Below the pieces are notes generated by a model. That model ran no database searches, was not told the DNA's origin, and worked only from the letters and a program-made list of their open reading frames with translations. Below, in pieces: positions 11,781 to 21,400 of a stretch of DNA of 64,000 nucleotides (position 1 is the first letter of the stretch; each line of letters starts with the position of its first letter). This stretch comes from Pararge aegeria. Taxonomy: Eukaryota > Arthropoda > Insecta > Lepidoptera > Nymphalidae. The position numbers and the translations under genes are program-made. Where the stretch lies: assembly GCF_905163445.1 (NCBI RefSeq), contig NC_053200.1, positions 10,044,001 through 10,108,000 on the forward strand, given 5' to 3'.

Positions 11781-12437
11781 ATAATAAAAAGTGGATTTAA
11801 ACAATCAACTTATTAGATACGGACATAAATTAGCGATATTTTGTATAACACGATACCTAACAGAATATTAGAATTTTGAACTATGTAAACCACATTTACT
11901 TAATCATGGCACAATTGATAAATTTCTAAATTACTATTTGAAAGCCGCTCCGCTTTTATCTGTGACAAGAATTTATTTTGAATATAAATTTGTGGTGTAG
12001 CCAGCGCAAATCAAACGAGTACACGTATCGCTTTTCCTATTTAAAGTACTTTTTTCACATTCAAGTGGTGGCCTGTATCAACGGAATATAAAATAGGCTT
12101 TAGATGATGATGATCATGAGTTAATGACAAATACTAATTCATTTCTACATCCAAAAGGGGTACAAGAAATATAACTATTACTTCAAAAGTAAACGAGAGA
12201 AGCCGCAAGCGGTAGCCTAGCATGAAATATTAAAGCTGTAAATAAAATTCACACAGTTAACCGAAACAAAGTTAACACAAAGTGACGAGGGTAGATGAAA
12301 GTCGCTTGGAACGGCCGCTTTAAGCCAAGAAATCATCGCCCCTATTATCCAACAGGGTTGACAAAAACTAATTATCGAAAATAAATGTGTACTGTACTAT
12401 ACATCCCTTGCAATAATCTATTTAGATATCTTCATAC
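11781..12437. other. Unique DNA
   Basis: AT-rich with no recognised element. A short GATGATGATCATGAG at about 12103-12120 could be the tail of a lost SINE. Confidence 0.3.
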
Positions 12438-12546
12438 TCATCATATTAACCCATTACTAGCCCACTACAGGGCACGGGTCTCCTCCCATAATGGGAAGGG
12501 GTTAAGACCGTAGTCCACCACGCTGGCCAAGTGCGGATTGGTGGAT
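12438..12546 (-). mobile_element. SINE-B, 3' part
   Basis: The minus strand reads TCCACCAATCCGCACTTGGC, CAGCGTGGTGGACTACGG, CTTAACCCCTTCCCATTATG and GGAGGAGACCCGTGCCCTGT, then ATGGGTTAATATGATG. That is the 3' half of SINE-B with its TGAT-type end. The promoter-bearing head is absent. It is well preserved, so probably a comparatively recent 5'-truncated insertion. Confidence 0.75.
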
Positions 12547-12828
12547 TGGTTCTTTAGATATATATATAAAGAAATCTTGACTAATTCGCTGACTTACATA
12601 TCAGTATCACGTCTATTTTGTACAAAGAAACCACAAATGTGTAAACAAGGAATTCACATTCCCATAGTTCAGAAAATAAATAATAACATTTCCGCTTCAA
12701 AGTTGCCTTTTTCAGACTTCAATTTTTTCTTGTCAGTAGATAATTTGAATCACTAATAGCTATTTTCAATACTTTTTTTAAATTCCAATGTGTAAAAAAA
12801 GTTATTGCTATGAAATTAAAATAGAAAG

Positions 12829-12963
12829 GCAACCCTATCAGTAACAAATAACCCTTCCCCATTTTCCAGCATCTTGTACGCATCGCTCCCAGTCCCTACT
12901 CGGTCATTGTACACTCGGCAACAAAGATCCAATTTATTGCAATTTGTGAGTAATCAAAGTAGG
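12829..12963 (+). repeat. Rep-G, copy 1
   Basis: AACCCTATCAGTAACAAATA, ACCCTTCCCC, CATCTTGTACGCATCGCTCC, CTCGGTCATTGTACACTCGG and CAATTTGTGAGTAATCA. The same order of blocks recurs at 14045-14181 and, truncated, at 13232-13320. No coding potential or terminal inverted repeat is visible; the family is unclassified. Confidence 0.6.
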
Positions 12964-13231
12964 TTCCTGCCTTCCTTCTTAACACCTCATTATAAATAAT
13001 AAATAATAATAAATTTACAATATATTAGTGTTCAAATAGAAATGACGTACGAAAAAAAAACACAAAATAAAATACAATTTTAGATTTTACTTTATGCCTT
13101 GGAATGAAAGAAACGAATACATAATTTTCAACAAATTAACTATGTATATTATTTGGACGTAAATACATAAAATAAAAAGAATTTGCAAATTTCCTCGAAC
13201 CTAATTAGTTAATTATGCTTCAAAACGTGAT

Positions 13232-13320
13232 AGCCCTATCATTAACAAGTAACCCTTTCTCCGCAGCGCCCGGGTGCCGACATTTTGAATTGTATACGAG
13301 TGATTTTCTCTGCCCTACGT
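13232..13320 (+). repeat. Rep-G, copy 2, truncated
   Basis: AGCCCTATCATTAACAAGTA followed by ACCCTTTCTCCGCAGC corresponds to the beginning of the Rep-G copies at 12829 and 14045. After about 60 bases the match fades. Same orientation as the other two. Confidence 0.5.
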
Positions 13321-13893
13321 AGCGGTTTCTTGATGACTGAAATTTGAGCCAAAGGTTATTATGCTCTATCTTACCTTAGCTGGATTAAAAGTAGCTGGTT
13401 TATCTACTATCCTACCAAGCAAAGTTTTTAGCATAGATTAGCGCTTCAGACGATCGAAAAAACAATGAAACCTTTCAAAAATATAAAGAGACAATACGAA
13501 CTAAAGACAATACAAATAAGCTTCATAGCCTATGTCACTGGGCGAGATGTTAGGATTCTAACAATACAACAACTCTCCAGGAAGTTACCTTCTTTAATAA
13601 GTTATGATGAAATAAAGAAAATCACGTACATACATACTTTATAATTTGAATCTTGAGAACGTTAGAATTCATTTTTCACAGTGTTGTAAAATTAGATAAT
13701 ACATAACCTTGCGAGTATAACTTGTACTTACTCTGCCCCGCAGTTTCAACCATCTTAGCTATGATGATATTTATTTAACTCGCTGTTCGTGTCTAATGGA
13801 AAAATATTTTTTCAAGTCCGACAAGTAATTAATGAGATAACCGCACTTAAACGAAAATGCAAACAAAAACTCCATTGTTATATTATGACAAGC

Positions 13894-13929
13894 CAAGCCA
13901 AGCAAGCCCACTCTGGCTTGCTTGGCTTG
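13894..13929. repeat. Perfect hairpin of AAGCC-type repeats, 15-bp stem
   Basis: CAAGCCAAGCAAGCC, loop CACTCT, then its exact reverse complement GGCTTGCTTGGCTTG. The left side is itself a short tandem of CCAAG units. It is more GC-rich and longer than expected for a chance hairpin in this DNA. Function unknown. Confidence 0.7.
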
Positions 13930-14044
13930 ACAACTATCAAAGTTGAAAAGACCTAAAATAGCACTTAAACCTAAAGATGTTCAACGTCAGCAATATATAT
14001 TTTTTTCGGTTTTTTTTTCGATTTATTATAGCTTAAATATTGCC

Positions 14045-14181
14045 AACCCTATCGCTAACAGATAACCCTTCCTCGGCTGCCGTCGTCTTGTATTCGAGCG
14101 GTCTCATCTCGGCGCGGTCCCGGTACATTTGGCAGTTAGGTTTAAAATTCAATTTATAACAATTTGCACGTAATCAGCAGG
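14045..14181 (+). repeat. Rep-G, copy 3
   Basis: AACCCTATCGCTAACAGATA, ACCCTTCCTCGGCTGCCG, TCTTGTATTCGAGCGGTCTC and TTTATAACAATTTGCACGTA match copy 1 in order. This is the most complete copy. The flanks differ from those of the other two copies, so the three are separate insertions or an old local duplication, not one long tandem. Confidence 0.6.
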
Positions 14182-15469
14182 GGTGCACAAAAATACTTAA
14201 AGCCTGTATATTGCTGCAAAGCCGTTTATTGTGGTAGGGTTCGTAATGAGATACGCTATTAAGAGTCAACAAATACGTTATTATACAATAATTTGTACTT
14301 AATGTTATTGTTTTTATAGCTGTAAGTTTTGTTGGTCCAACTTTCAGCCAGGTAGGTACGGATCGATGAATTGTCATAATTTTGGGCACAGACCGATGTG
14401 TCGGAAAGTGTCATAGGCTACATTTTATGCAAGTAAATACAAGGTTAATGTAATGGGTATATACTGTACCTAAACTGCAATTATTTTAAAGCAAATATTA
14501 AATCTTTATGTAACTCTAGCAACCTAAAAAGCCACTGGTACTGTATCGACTATGTCGGGATTATATCGCAAGAAATATGACTGAACTTTACTTACAAATA
14601 TGCTATTAATAAGTTATTATTACTTATCAGTAGAATTTGATTAGGTTAAGACACTAACACCAATATTGTCACTTAAGATTAAATAAAATACGTTTCCGGA
14701 TTTAGAAACCGGAGAATCCGTAACAAGAAGATATCAGTTTTAAATAAAAGGAAATCGTCCGAAACTCGCGCTTCCTACATCACTTGTCACAATAAAAATT
14801 CAAATAACTTGTGCTCGCGCTCTTTGTTGTCTTTTTAAAAACGTTTTTAATATTCCTCCATCGTCTTTGCCCGCTCTATGGCAATTTCGCCTTGTTTTAA
14901 AGCAGACAAATTGAGCTTTTTTTTGTTTATACAAGTTGAGAGCAGTTGGAGCGTGGGTAATCTCTTTTACGTTTGTTAGATTTGAGAACTCACTGCGTAT
15001 TCTTTTTCATTCGTTTCGTCAACGCTTCCTTCTGTTTGCCCACGTTATTTCATTGCTTTGCCCGAAGCGAGAATTCTTCACGGGCGGACTGGCGCTCACT
15101 ATGCGTGTAAATTTTTAAACTTAGTAATGTTTCTCCCATTCTTTTTCTTGTTGCGTCTGCTTCTTTTATTCGCTCCTGTTTGTAGTTGTCAGTGCATTTC
15201 GCCTTTTCTACGCCTCGGATCTATCCAACCGAGCGATAAATTGCCTTTTCAACAAGATCTCGGGGCTGTCCTTGTTCCGAATAAATGAATTTCTGCTTAA
15301 AAATGTTGGTTGTGGCTTCCTTATTTTAAGGTTTTATAATTTTAGCACATCTGACATGAAGTAATAGAATGTAAACTTTTTGGCACGCAAACGCTCTTCT
15401 AATTTTATCTTAAGTTATTGGTCTTATATAACTATAAATTTTAAGCTTAAATTATCTGAAATATCGCGG
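14182..15469. other. Unique DNA with a pyrimidine-rich block at 14780-15290
   Basis: No repeat recognised. From about 14780 to 15290 the plus strand is rich in C and T (TTCTTTTTC, GCTTCTTTTATTCGC), with CpG-bearing segments such as GGATCTATCCAACCGAGCG. Overlapping frames at 14936-15118 and 15058-15288 are open but show no domain. It may be conserved non-coding DNA. Confidence 0.35.
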
Positions 15470-15545
15470 TGCTAGCACAGTGGTTAAGATTTCGACCACC
15501 CTTTAACCTGGGAAACGAGTATGATTGACAGTAAAAGTTTTATAA
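15470..15545 (+). mobile_element. tRNA-like SINE head fragment
   Basis: GCGGTGCTAGCACAGTGGTT resembles the box A region of SINE-B (GCGGTGATAGCCTAGTGG). The following TTTCGACCACCC continues the resemblance, but box B is lost. Weak, short and decayed. Confidence 0.35.
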
Positions 15546-16419
15546 CGTCGAGAGGAAATCTGTAAGCAATGGTGAGGTACAAAGTGCTAATTTGGCACAG
15601 CATAAACTCAAGAATGTAATATATAGTCATAAGAAAGATTTTAATAAATATTATGAAAACTATACAAACCTAGTTAGGCATAACCAATTTACAACGACCA
15701 TAATATACGGTAATACAGAAGAAAAAAGGCAAAGAAGACCAATTATGGATTTTCGGGCAAATACGGAACGGGAAGGCTACACCGACAAGAGTAAGCTATT
15801 ATCGGTTCTTAATTTAAAGAAGGCCAAAAGTCATACAGCAAAAGAAGAAGAATAAGAGCCAACAAAATTCAAGTAGCAATCGACTGGTTTAGGAATACTA
15901 GATACCACTATCTATTCCACAGAATCACATTCGAATAACTATTGGCTTGCCAGGCACGAACGGTTTCAAAGTAGATGCAATTATTTCGCACCGCACCACA
16001 GTAAATGCCAATTAGCGGGTTCAATGGTAGAACTAATAACATGAGTGTTCTCTAATTCAGAGCAGACGCTTATTAACATTACAAGGCATCCTAACAAGAT
16101 GCCTGGGTTCCAAACACACGACTAATTTAAACTGTCATGTATTCTGTAGCTGCTCTGTGATAATATCTACAATTTGGTAGCTAAATGATAAGCTGTCTAC
16201 AATGCGGTGTGGTATATCTAATTCAATGATATAATTATAGACAGTAACGCAATTTTGGTTGCCGTTAGTTGGTATTGTTTGGATTAAGTTATTAATTTTG
16301 TGGTAACTAACTCTATTTGCAAATGTGATTTGATTTAAGTAATGAATTAAATTTTTTTTTATGTTATTTGATTATGTAATTCTTTGATGTAATAGTTTTA
16401 TGTAATCATTTGAGTCTTT
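15546..16419. other. Unique DNA
   Basis: No repeat recognised. The open frame at 15592-15855 is rich in Lys, Asn and Thr, as AT-rich random sequence often is, and shows no domain. Confidence 0.35.
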
Positions 16420-16580
16420 TTTTCCTAATTCAAAGGTTGCCTGGCAGAGATCGCTATCAAGCGATAAGGCCGCCTTTTGTATTCTGCTTCTTTTGATATG
16501 TTTCTGTTTTTATTATATTTTATAAATGTTAATGTTGTGATACACAAATAAAGAGTTAAATAATAATAAATATGTAATTT
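16420..16580 (+). mobile_element. LINE-J, 3' tail fragment
   Basis: AAAGGTTGCCTGGCAGAGAT, CGCTATCAAGCGATAAGGCC and GCCTTTTGTATTCTG, then an ACACAAATAAAGAGTT and AATAATAA tail. Here the small hairpin CGCTATCAAGCG that follows GAGAT is clear, as is its equivalent (minus strand) at 51884-51894. A 5'-truncated non-LTR retrotransposon end. Confidence 0.65.
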
Positions 16581-16809
16581 CTTGTAATGTTTACAGTCGT
16601 TAGTTAAATAAATTGATGTTGTTAGGGAAAGGCTGTAAATGTTAAAGATATAAGATATCCGTCAGGCGCTAATAAGAATATAAAATGACAATCCAGCTCA
16701 ATTGTAAGCCTCTCCCAGTCAAATGCGGAAACCCCCTGATAAAATCACAGATCACCACTGCGCAAGGGAAGTCTTAAAAAAGGCAGAAAATCTCAATAAT
16801 TGGGAACCT

Positions 16810-17030
16810 TATGGCACAGTGCGAATTGGCGGATTCAATACGATTTTGAGATTATGGAGTCATTATTTAGAACTCTCAGGCATGCAGGTTTCCTCACGAT
16901 GTTCACCGTTGTAGCAGGTGATATTTTAATTGCTTAAGACGCAAATAACTTCGAGAAGTCAGAAGTATGTGCTGTTGTTCGAATTCGGCCAAAAGAAAGT
17001 AAAGCCGAAGTCCTAATCACTAGACTTTTA
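16810..17030 (-). mobile_element. SINE-B, decayed copy
   Basis: The minus strand shows the head TAGTGATTAGGACTTCGGC at about 17010-17030, a box B remnant, TATCACCTGCTACAACGGTG, AACATCGTGAGGAAACCTGC and ATGCCTGAGAGTTCT, then AATCCGCCAATTCGCACTG. Order and spacing match SINE-B. The CGTGG-bearing 3' end is missing, and box B reads GAATTCGAAC with extra bases around it. Confidence 0.7.
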
Positions 17031-17608
17031 ATGCATTGGGAAGCTCATGAACATTTAAATAGTTGGAACAGACGTAACGGCCACGTCAAAAAGATTCATA
17101 TAAAAACAAGCTCCTTAAACCACGTTATTAATGCAGGGGATGGCGACCGGCCAAAGGACACGCGCGGCAAAAAGACTAAAACCAAAACACAATTTAAAAG
17201 AGAATTCTTAAAGAGCGAAGACGCTGCTGAAAGAGATAATTTGGACGCGTTTCGCCCGGGGCCCGCGTTTGTCTTTGCTATTGTGAACTTTTGTTTCGCT
17301 CACTTTTATGAATTATTTTCAGTTGTTTTTATCACCAGCAAATTTAAATCGGAGCTGCAGGCAAGTTTCTTGCCAACTGTGGAAACTGCACACAGAATTA
17401 CGTTTTCAATCAAAATGCAGCGGTGCATGCGCTTTTCTTTTAATGCAGTTTTGAAAAGAAGTGCAATTGTTATAAATTTCAGGTTTTTAATTATGCCCAT
17501 CCTCGAAAGCATGCTCCAACCTCTCTGTTTCTCCATCTCTCTTCTTTTCTTTTGCTTTGTCGCGGGTGAGAGATTAAGATTAAGGATTACATGAATTCTT
17601 AACTTCAA
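17031..17608. other. Unique segment open in two opposing frames
   Basis: A plus-strand frame runs 17031-17594 (187 codons) and a minus-strand frame 17306-17608 (100 codons). Both start codons and contents are unremarkable. The plus frame begins right at the edge of the SINE-B copy and has a basic, Lys-rich first half (RGKKTKTKTQFKR) and a Phe/Leu/Ser-rich second half. I recognise no domain. The segment is unique in the window and GC-richer than its flanks (GTTTCGCCCGGGGCCCGCG at about 17250). Most likely non-coding, possibly conserved. Confidence 0.3.
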
Positions 17609-17974
17609 GTTAGTTTTAATTTACAACCCTATTAAAACAATTTCCAAATTGAGTTGTGAGAAGGTGCCTCCATTTGCCTACTATTTGAAATTGTTAGCGA
17701 TCCTTGATGGTAGCAATATCATTAGTGCTCGCTAATCTTAATTTTGTCTGACGGTAGGCTTTGGTCGCGACTAGTTACCACACTACTGTTAAAGATAAGT
17801 ATATTAGTTGGATTTTAATTTTAATTGAAATTTAATTTATTCTAATTTTTAATTCTAGATTTTAATTAATTACTGTTTTTTTTTTCTTTAAGTATTTATT
17901 TTAAAAATCTGTCTTTATATCTATTTTGTGTTAAATTTTGTATATGGATCCCCGACCTGAAATAAAATAAATAA
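17609..17974. other. Unique AT-rich DNA ending in a retrotransposon-like tail
   Basis: Mostly TTTTAATT-type sequence. The last part, ATGGATCCCCGACCTGAAAT followed by AAATAAATAAAATAATAATA at about 17944-17985, looks like the 3' end of a non-LTR element, but too little remains to name it. Confidence 0.35.
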
Positions 17975-18246
17975 AATAATAATAAATAAATAAATATACT
18001 ACGATAATACACACATCGCCATCTAGCCCCAAAGTAAGCGTAGCTTGTGTTATGGGTACTGAGATAGCTGATGAATATTTTTTTATGAATATAATACACA
18101 TAAATACTTATAATATACAGATAAACACCCAGACACTGAAAAACCTTCATGTTCATCACACAAACACTCTCCAGTTGTGGGAATCGAACCCACGGTCTTG
18201 GACTCAGAAAGCAGGGTCGCTGCCCACTGCGCCACTCGGCCGTCAA
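17975..18246 (-). mobile_element. SINE-A, full-length copy
   Basis: On the minus strand: the head GACGGCCGAGTGGCGCAGTG (box A), box B GGTTCGATTCCC, TTTTTCAGTGTCTGGGTGTT, AGTACCCATAACACAAGCTA, GGGGCTAGATGGCGATGTGT and a tail rich in TATTTATTTATT. It is the best preserved SINE-A here and can serve as the reference. It sits against a decayed retrotransposon tail at its 3' end. Confidence 0.88.
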
Positions 18247-18374
18247 AATGATTTTTTTTTTCTTTTTTATAAGTAGCCAAGCGATATAGCGACACAATGC
18301 TGCGCTGAAACCGATAAGGTGGATTAGATTATGTTTGGATGGATTATGCCACAAATTGTTTGGATTTAACTATT

Positions 18375-18440
18375 ATGCCCCAAAAGGCACTACCTTATCA
18401 TAATGCAGCCTATCACTTATCATCAGACATTGCAATGAAG
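18375..18440 (+). mobile_element. Possible SINE-D 3' end, decayed
   Basis: ATAATGCAGCCTATCACTTA, then ATCAGACATTGCAATGAAGG and GCTAAC resemble the SINE-D end at 49303-49395 (ACTGCATCATCCC...AGGTGAGATTGCAGTCAAGG). Several mismatches make this uncertain. Confidence 0.4.
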
Positions 18441-19864
18441 GGCTAACTAATAGTCGAATAATAAAAAATAACAGAAAACAAAGTAACCGCGGAAGCAGCA
18501 TTGTAGCGAGAGTGGAAATAAAAATAATAGCGCACATTTCGCGCCCAATCGCTGGAAGGAGTGTTTACATTTGATAAGATACTGCGAGGGAGCGGGGAAG
18601 AGTTGCCAGCTAAATAATACTGGGTGTTATAACCGCTGTATCTCAGAACGACTCCCCAAACTTTAAAAACCTTATTAATAATCGTGGGAAAATCGTCTCG
18701 ATAATTTTGCAGTATTTTGTAACACTTCAAAGGCCACCACCTTTTAAACCTTTGAAATATCAGAGCCTTAAAATAACTGCATTATAATTACGAAGTTATG
18801 TCCCTGAGAGTAAAATTCTAAAATCAGCTATATAGGTAATATTGCTTTTAAAAACTTCTTTTTTTTAACGAAGGAAAAGGATATTTTATTGAAACTTTGA
18901 ATTTTATTCCCATCATCTATGAAATGACACGTGACAATGATACGTAACTAGCTATATAGATTTTATCCTAATTTCCAATATCTTCGAACCATCCTACATT
19001 TCCAGTATGAAGACATACAAAATATAAAACAAAAACTTGGTTGAAATAGTTATCTCCTATGAAATGTAAGGTAAGATACTTTTTTTATTAAAATACTTAA
19101 CATGCATGCACAAAGTAGGCCAGGCATGTTATGATATAACATGGAAATTCCTTCTCTAATACGAGTTAAATAAAAACTCAGGGTAGGAACTGCTTTTAAG
19201 CATGTAGGTATGAATTTCACGTCCCTGTGTGGAGCCTTGACTATTTTAAATGGTTTTCTTTTATCTCTAAGGCTTTCATCGTCGTGACATAAAATAGCAT
19301 ATCACGCAAGAATTAGGCAGTTATAAAAGAAAATTTGTAGATTTTTTACGGTGCCACATACTACCGTAGATCATAACATACTGTTAGCGGGATATACGTT
19401 CCGTGGGGCCCGTAAAAACGTAATAAAAACGGAATAAATCCGTCCCCCAACACTCCCCTATGTCGCTGCCTCTATTATTATTATTAAAACCAAAATATTG
19501 CGTCGCTCCTCGCAAGATCTGTGGAACTAATTTTTAAGATATTTTCCCCTAATCATGTTATCTTTTAATAATAGGTTTTTATGATGTAATTATGATTGAA
19601 CTTCCAATTTCATTAAGGATATATTTACTTTGATCCAGAAACCTATTCTTTAGTAAGCGGAAAATGTTTAATCATGTTCTTCCTTTTCTTTTTATTATTT
19701 GACTAGCTGTGCCTAGCTATGTTGAATGTGTTTTTTGTCGTTTTTACAATGTATCGCAGGCTCCAACTCTCACTAAAACATCAACTAAAATGTCATCGTA
19801 CCTAATGGTATGAACATTTTAGATTGCATAGAGAGTGTTAGAAGAATAAGTCGCACTAACAAAC

Positions 19865-19928
19865 GAACAATAATATCTAGTTTTAATAATATAAATACAT
19901 ATATTATTAAAACTAGATATTTTTGTTC
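19865..19928. repeat. Long hairpin, 28-bp arms with one mismatch
   Basis: Left arm 19865-19892 starts GAACAATAATATCTAG. Right arm 19901-19928 ends CTAGATATTTTTGTTC and is its reverse complement apart from one position. The loop is AAATACAT. The arm phrase AAACTAGATA recurs just downstream (19931-19940). This is long for a chance palindrome even in AT-rich DNA. It could be a small fold-back element or a transcript hairpin; 64 bases with 28-bp arms is within the pre-miRNA size range, though its AT content weakens that idea. Confidence 0.75.
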
Positions 19929-20692
19929 TTAAACTAGATAGTTTTGTTTGTATTAAAAACATTCCCAGAGAGTCAATACCAGTTCAACACTACAAAATAC
20001 AATTTCAGATACTCGAGTGCCATAAATTAAATTTTATATTTGTTCAATATTTTTATTAAAGTGTTCTTATCTACACACTTGAGGTAATTAATGTCAATAT
20101 AAATAGGTAAATACCAATAAACAGTAATGTATGTTTATAGGATAATATGTTTTAATATATATAACTAAAAATTTAAATAAATAACTAAGAAAAACGGTTT
20201 TACTATATTATGTAAAAAGTACCTACTACATTTAGCCAGAAATATGGCTATCAGTAAAATATTGTTTTTTCACTGTGAATACACATAGATTATTAAAAGT
20301 TTAAGTTTTTTCAACCTGATTTAGCAGTACTCAACTCATAAATAAAAAAATAAAAAAATAATACACCAACTATTTTAATTAACAAAATTCACTTGCTAAC
20401 TGCTGGAGCAGTATTCTATTTTCCAAAACAAAGTCTTGGTACCGAGTTTAGTTAGTAACAAGGTTTTTCTGAATTCTGTACGTACCGACTATAACAAACA
20501 ATGTTACAGCTATAGCCCACAAGAGCCCACTGTGTTTTTAATTTGACCGATTATATTTCCTTTTTTTGATTACACGAGTATCGCATTAAAGAAGCTTCTT
20601 ATTAGATTTGCTTAAGATATTGCCCAACATTACTGCGGAAGTTTGTTTGTTCTCTTTTCTATATTTTACGAAGTGTATATAAAAGAAGCGAA

Positions 20693-20945
20693 GCGGTGAT
20701 AGCCTAGTGGGTAAGGATTCGTTTATCCTTTCGTGCAGACCAAGTTCGAGCTCCGGCGCACAACTGACTTTTCGGAGCTAAGCAATTTAAGCAATTTAAA
20801 TATCACTTGCTTAAGCGGTGAAGGAGGACATAATGATCTCAACGGCTTGTGAAGTTTACCAATACTTACTTGGCCAGCGTGGTAAACCCTTCTCATTCTG
20901 AGAGGAGGCCCGTGCCCTGTAGGGCCGGCAATGGGTTATTGATGA
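20693..20945 (+). mobile_element. SINE-B, full-length copy
   Basis: The head GCGGTGATAGCCTAGTGGGT holds box A and AAGTTCGAGCTC is a box B-like element. Then come GACTTTTCGGAGCTAAGCAA, TTTAAATATCACTTGCTTAA, GCGGTGAAGGAGGACATAAT, TTACTTGGCCAGCGTGGTAA, ACCCTTCTCATTCTGAGAGG and AGGCCCGTGCCCTGTAGGG, with a GATGAAGATGATAATGATAA tail. A tRNA-derived SINE with an internal pol III promoter. A SINE-A copy follows within 25 bases. Confidence 0.88.
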
Positions 20946-20967
20946 AGATGATAATGATAATTATATT

Positions 20968-21225
20968 TGACGGCCGATTAGCGCAGTGGGCAGAGACCCT
21001 GCTTTCTGAGACGAAGGCCGTGGGTTCGATTCCCACAACTGAAAAATCTTTCTGTGTAAAACATGAATATTTTTCAGTGTCTGGGTTTTTATTATACATA
21101 TTTTATTTATATATTATAAGTATTTCTGTATATTATTCATAAAATTATTAATCAGTCATCTTAGTACCCATAACGCAAGCTACGGGGCTAGATGGTGATG
21201 TGTGTATTGTCGTAGTATATTTAGT
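20968..21225 (+). mobile_element. SINE-A, full-length copy
   Basis: GACGGCCGATTAGCGCAGTG (box A), CGTGGGTTCGATTCCCACAA (box B), TTTTTCAGTGTCTGGGTTTT, CATCTTAGTACCCATAACGC, AGCTACGGGGCTAGATGGTG and ATGTGTGTATTGTCGTAGTA with a TATTTAG tail. It lies between SINE-B (20693-20945) and a Hel-F end starting at 21238. Confidence 0.88.
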
Positions 21226-21237
21226 TATTATTATTTA

Positions 21238-21400
21238 CTAGCGGTCCCGTAGAACTTCGTTACACTAAATCGGTTATTACCGGAAAACACAAATAAAATG
21301 ACATTTTCTAAAAATGAATCCTAGCTAGGTCCATATCGATACTAAATTTCATGAAAATTAAAAATCTAAATTATATATATACAAGAATTGCTCGTTTAAA
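21238..21400 (-). mobile_element. Hel-F, 3' end on minus strand
   Basis: On the minus strand the sequence ends AACGAAGTTCTACGGGACCG then CTAGTAA, equivalent to the terminus at 1270-1291. Inside, TCATGAAATTTAGTATCGAT and TATGGACCTAGCTAGG match the Hel-F body only loosely. The copy fades within about 160 bases. Confidence 0.5.

Larger units (their letters stand above)
18247..20692. other. 2.4 kb, mostly unique
   Basis: Contains a possible SINE-D tail at 18375-18440, CpG-bearing unique DNA at 18470-18620 and a long hairpin at 19865-19928. The phrase GACTAGCTGTGCC at about 19701-19713 may be the 3' end of a minus-strand Hel-F copy. No gene seen. Confidence 0.35.

Noticed and set aside
17896..18354. 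152-codon open frame on the minus strand
   Set aside because: Coincides with the full-length SINE-A copy and AT-rich flanks. The apparent peptide is the translation of a SINE.
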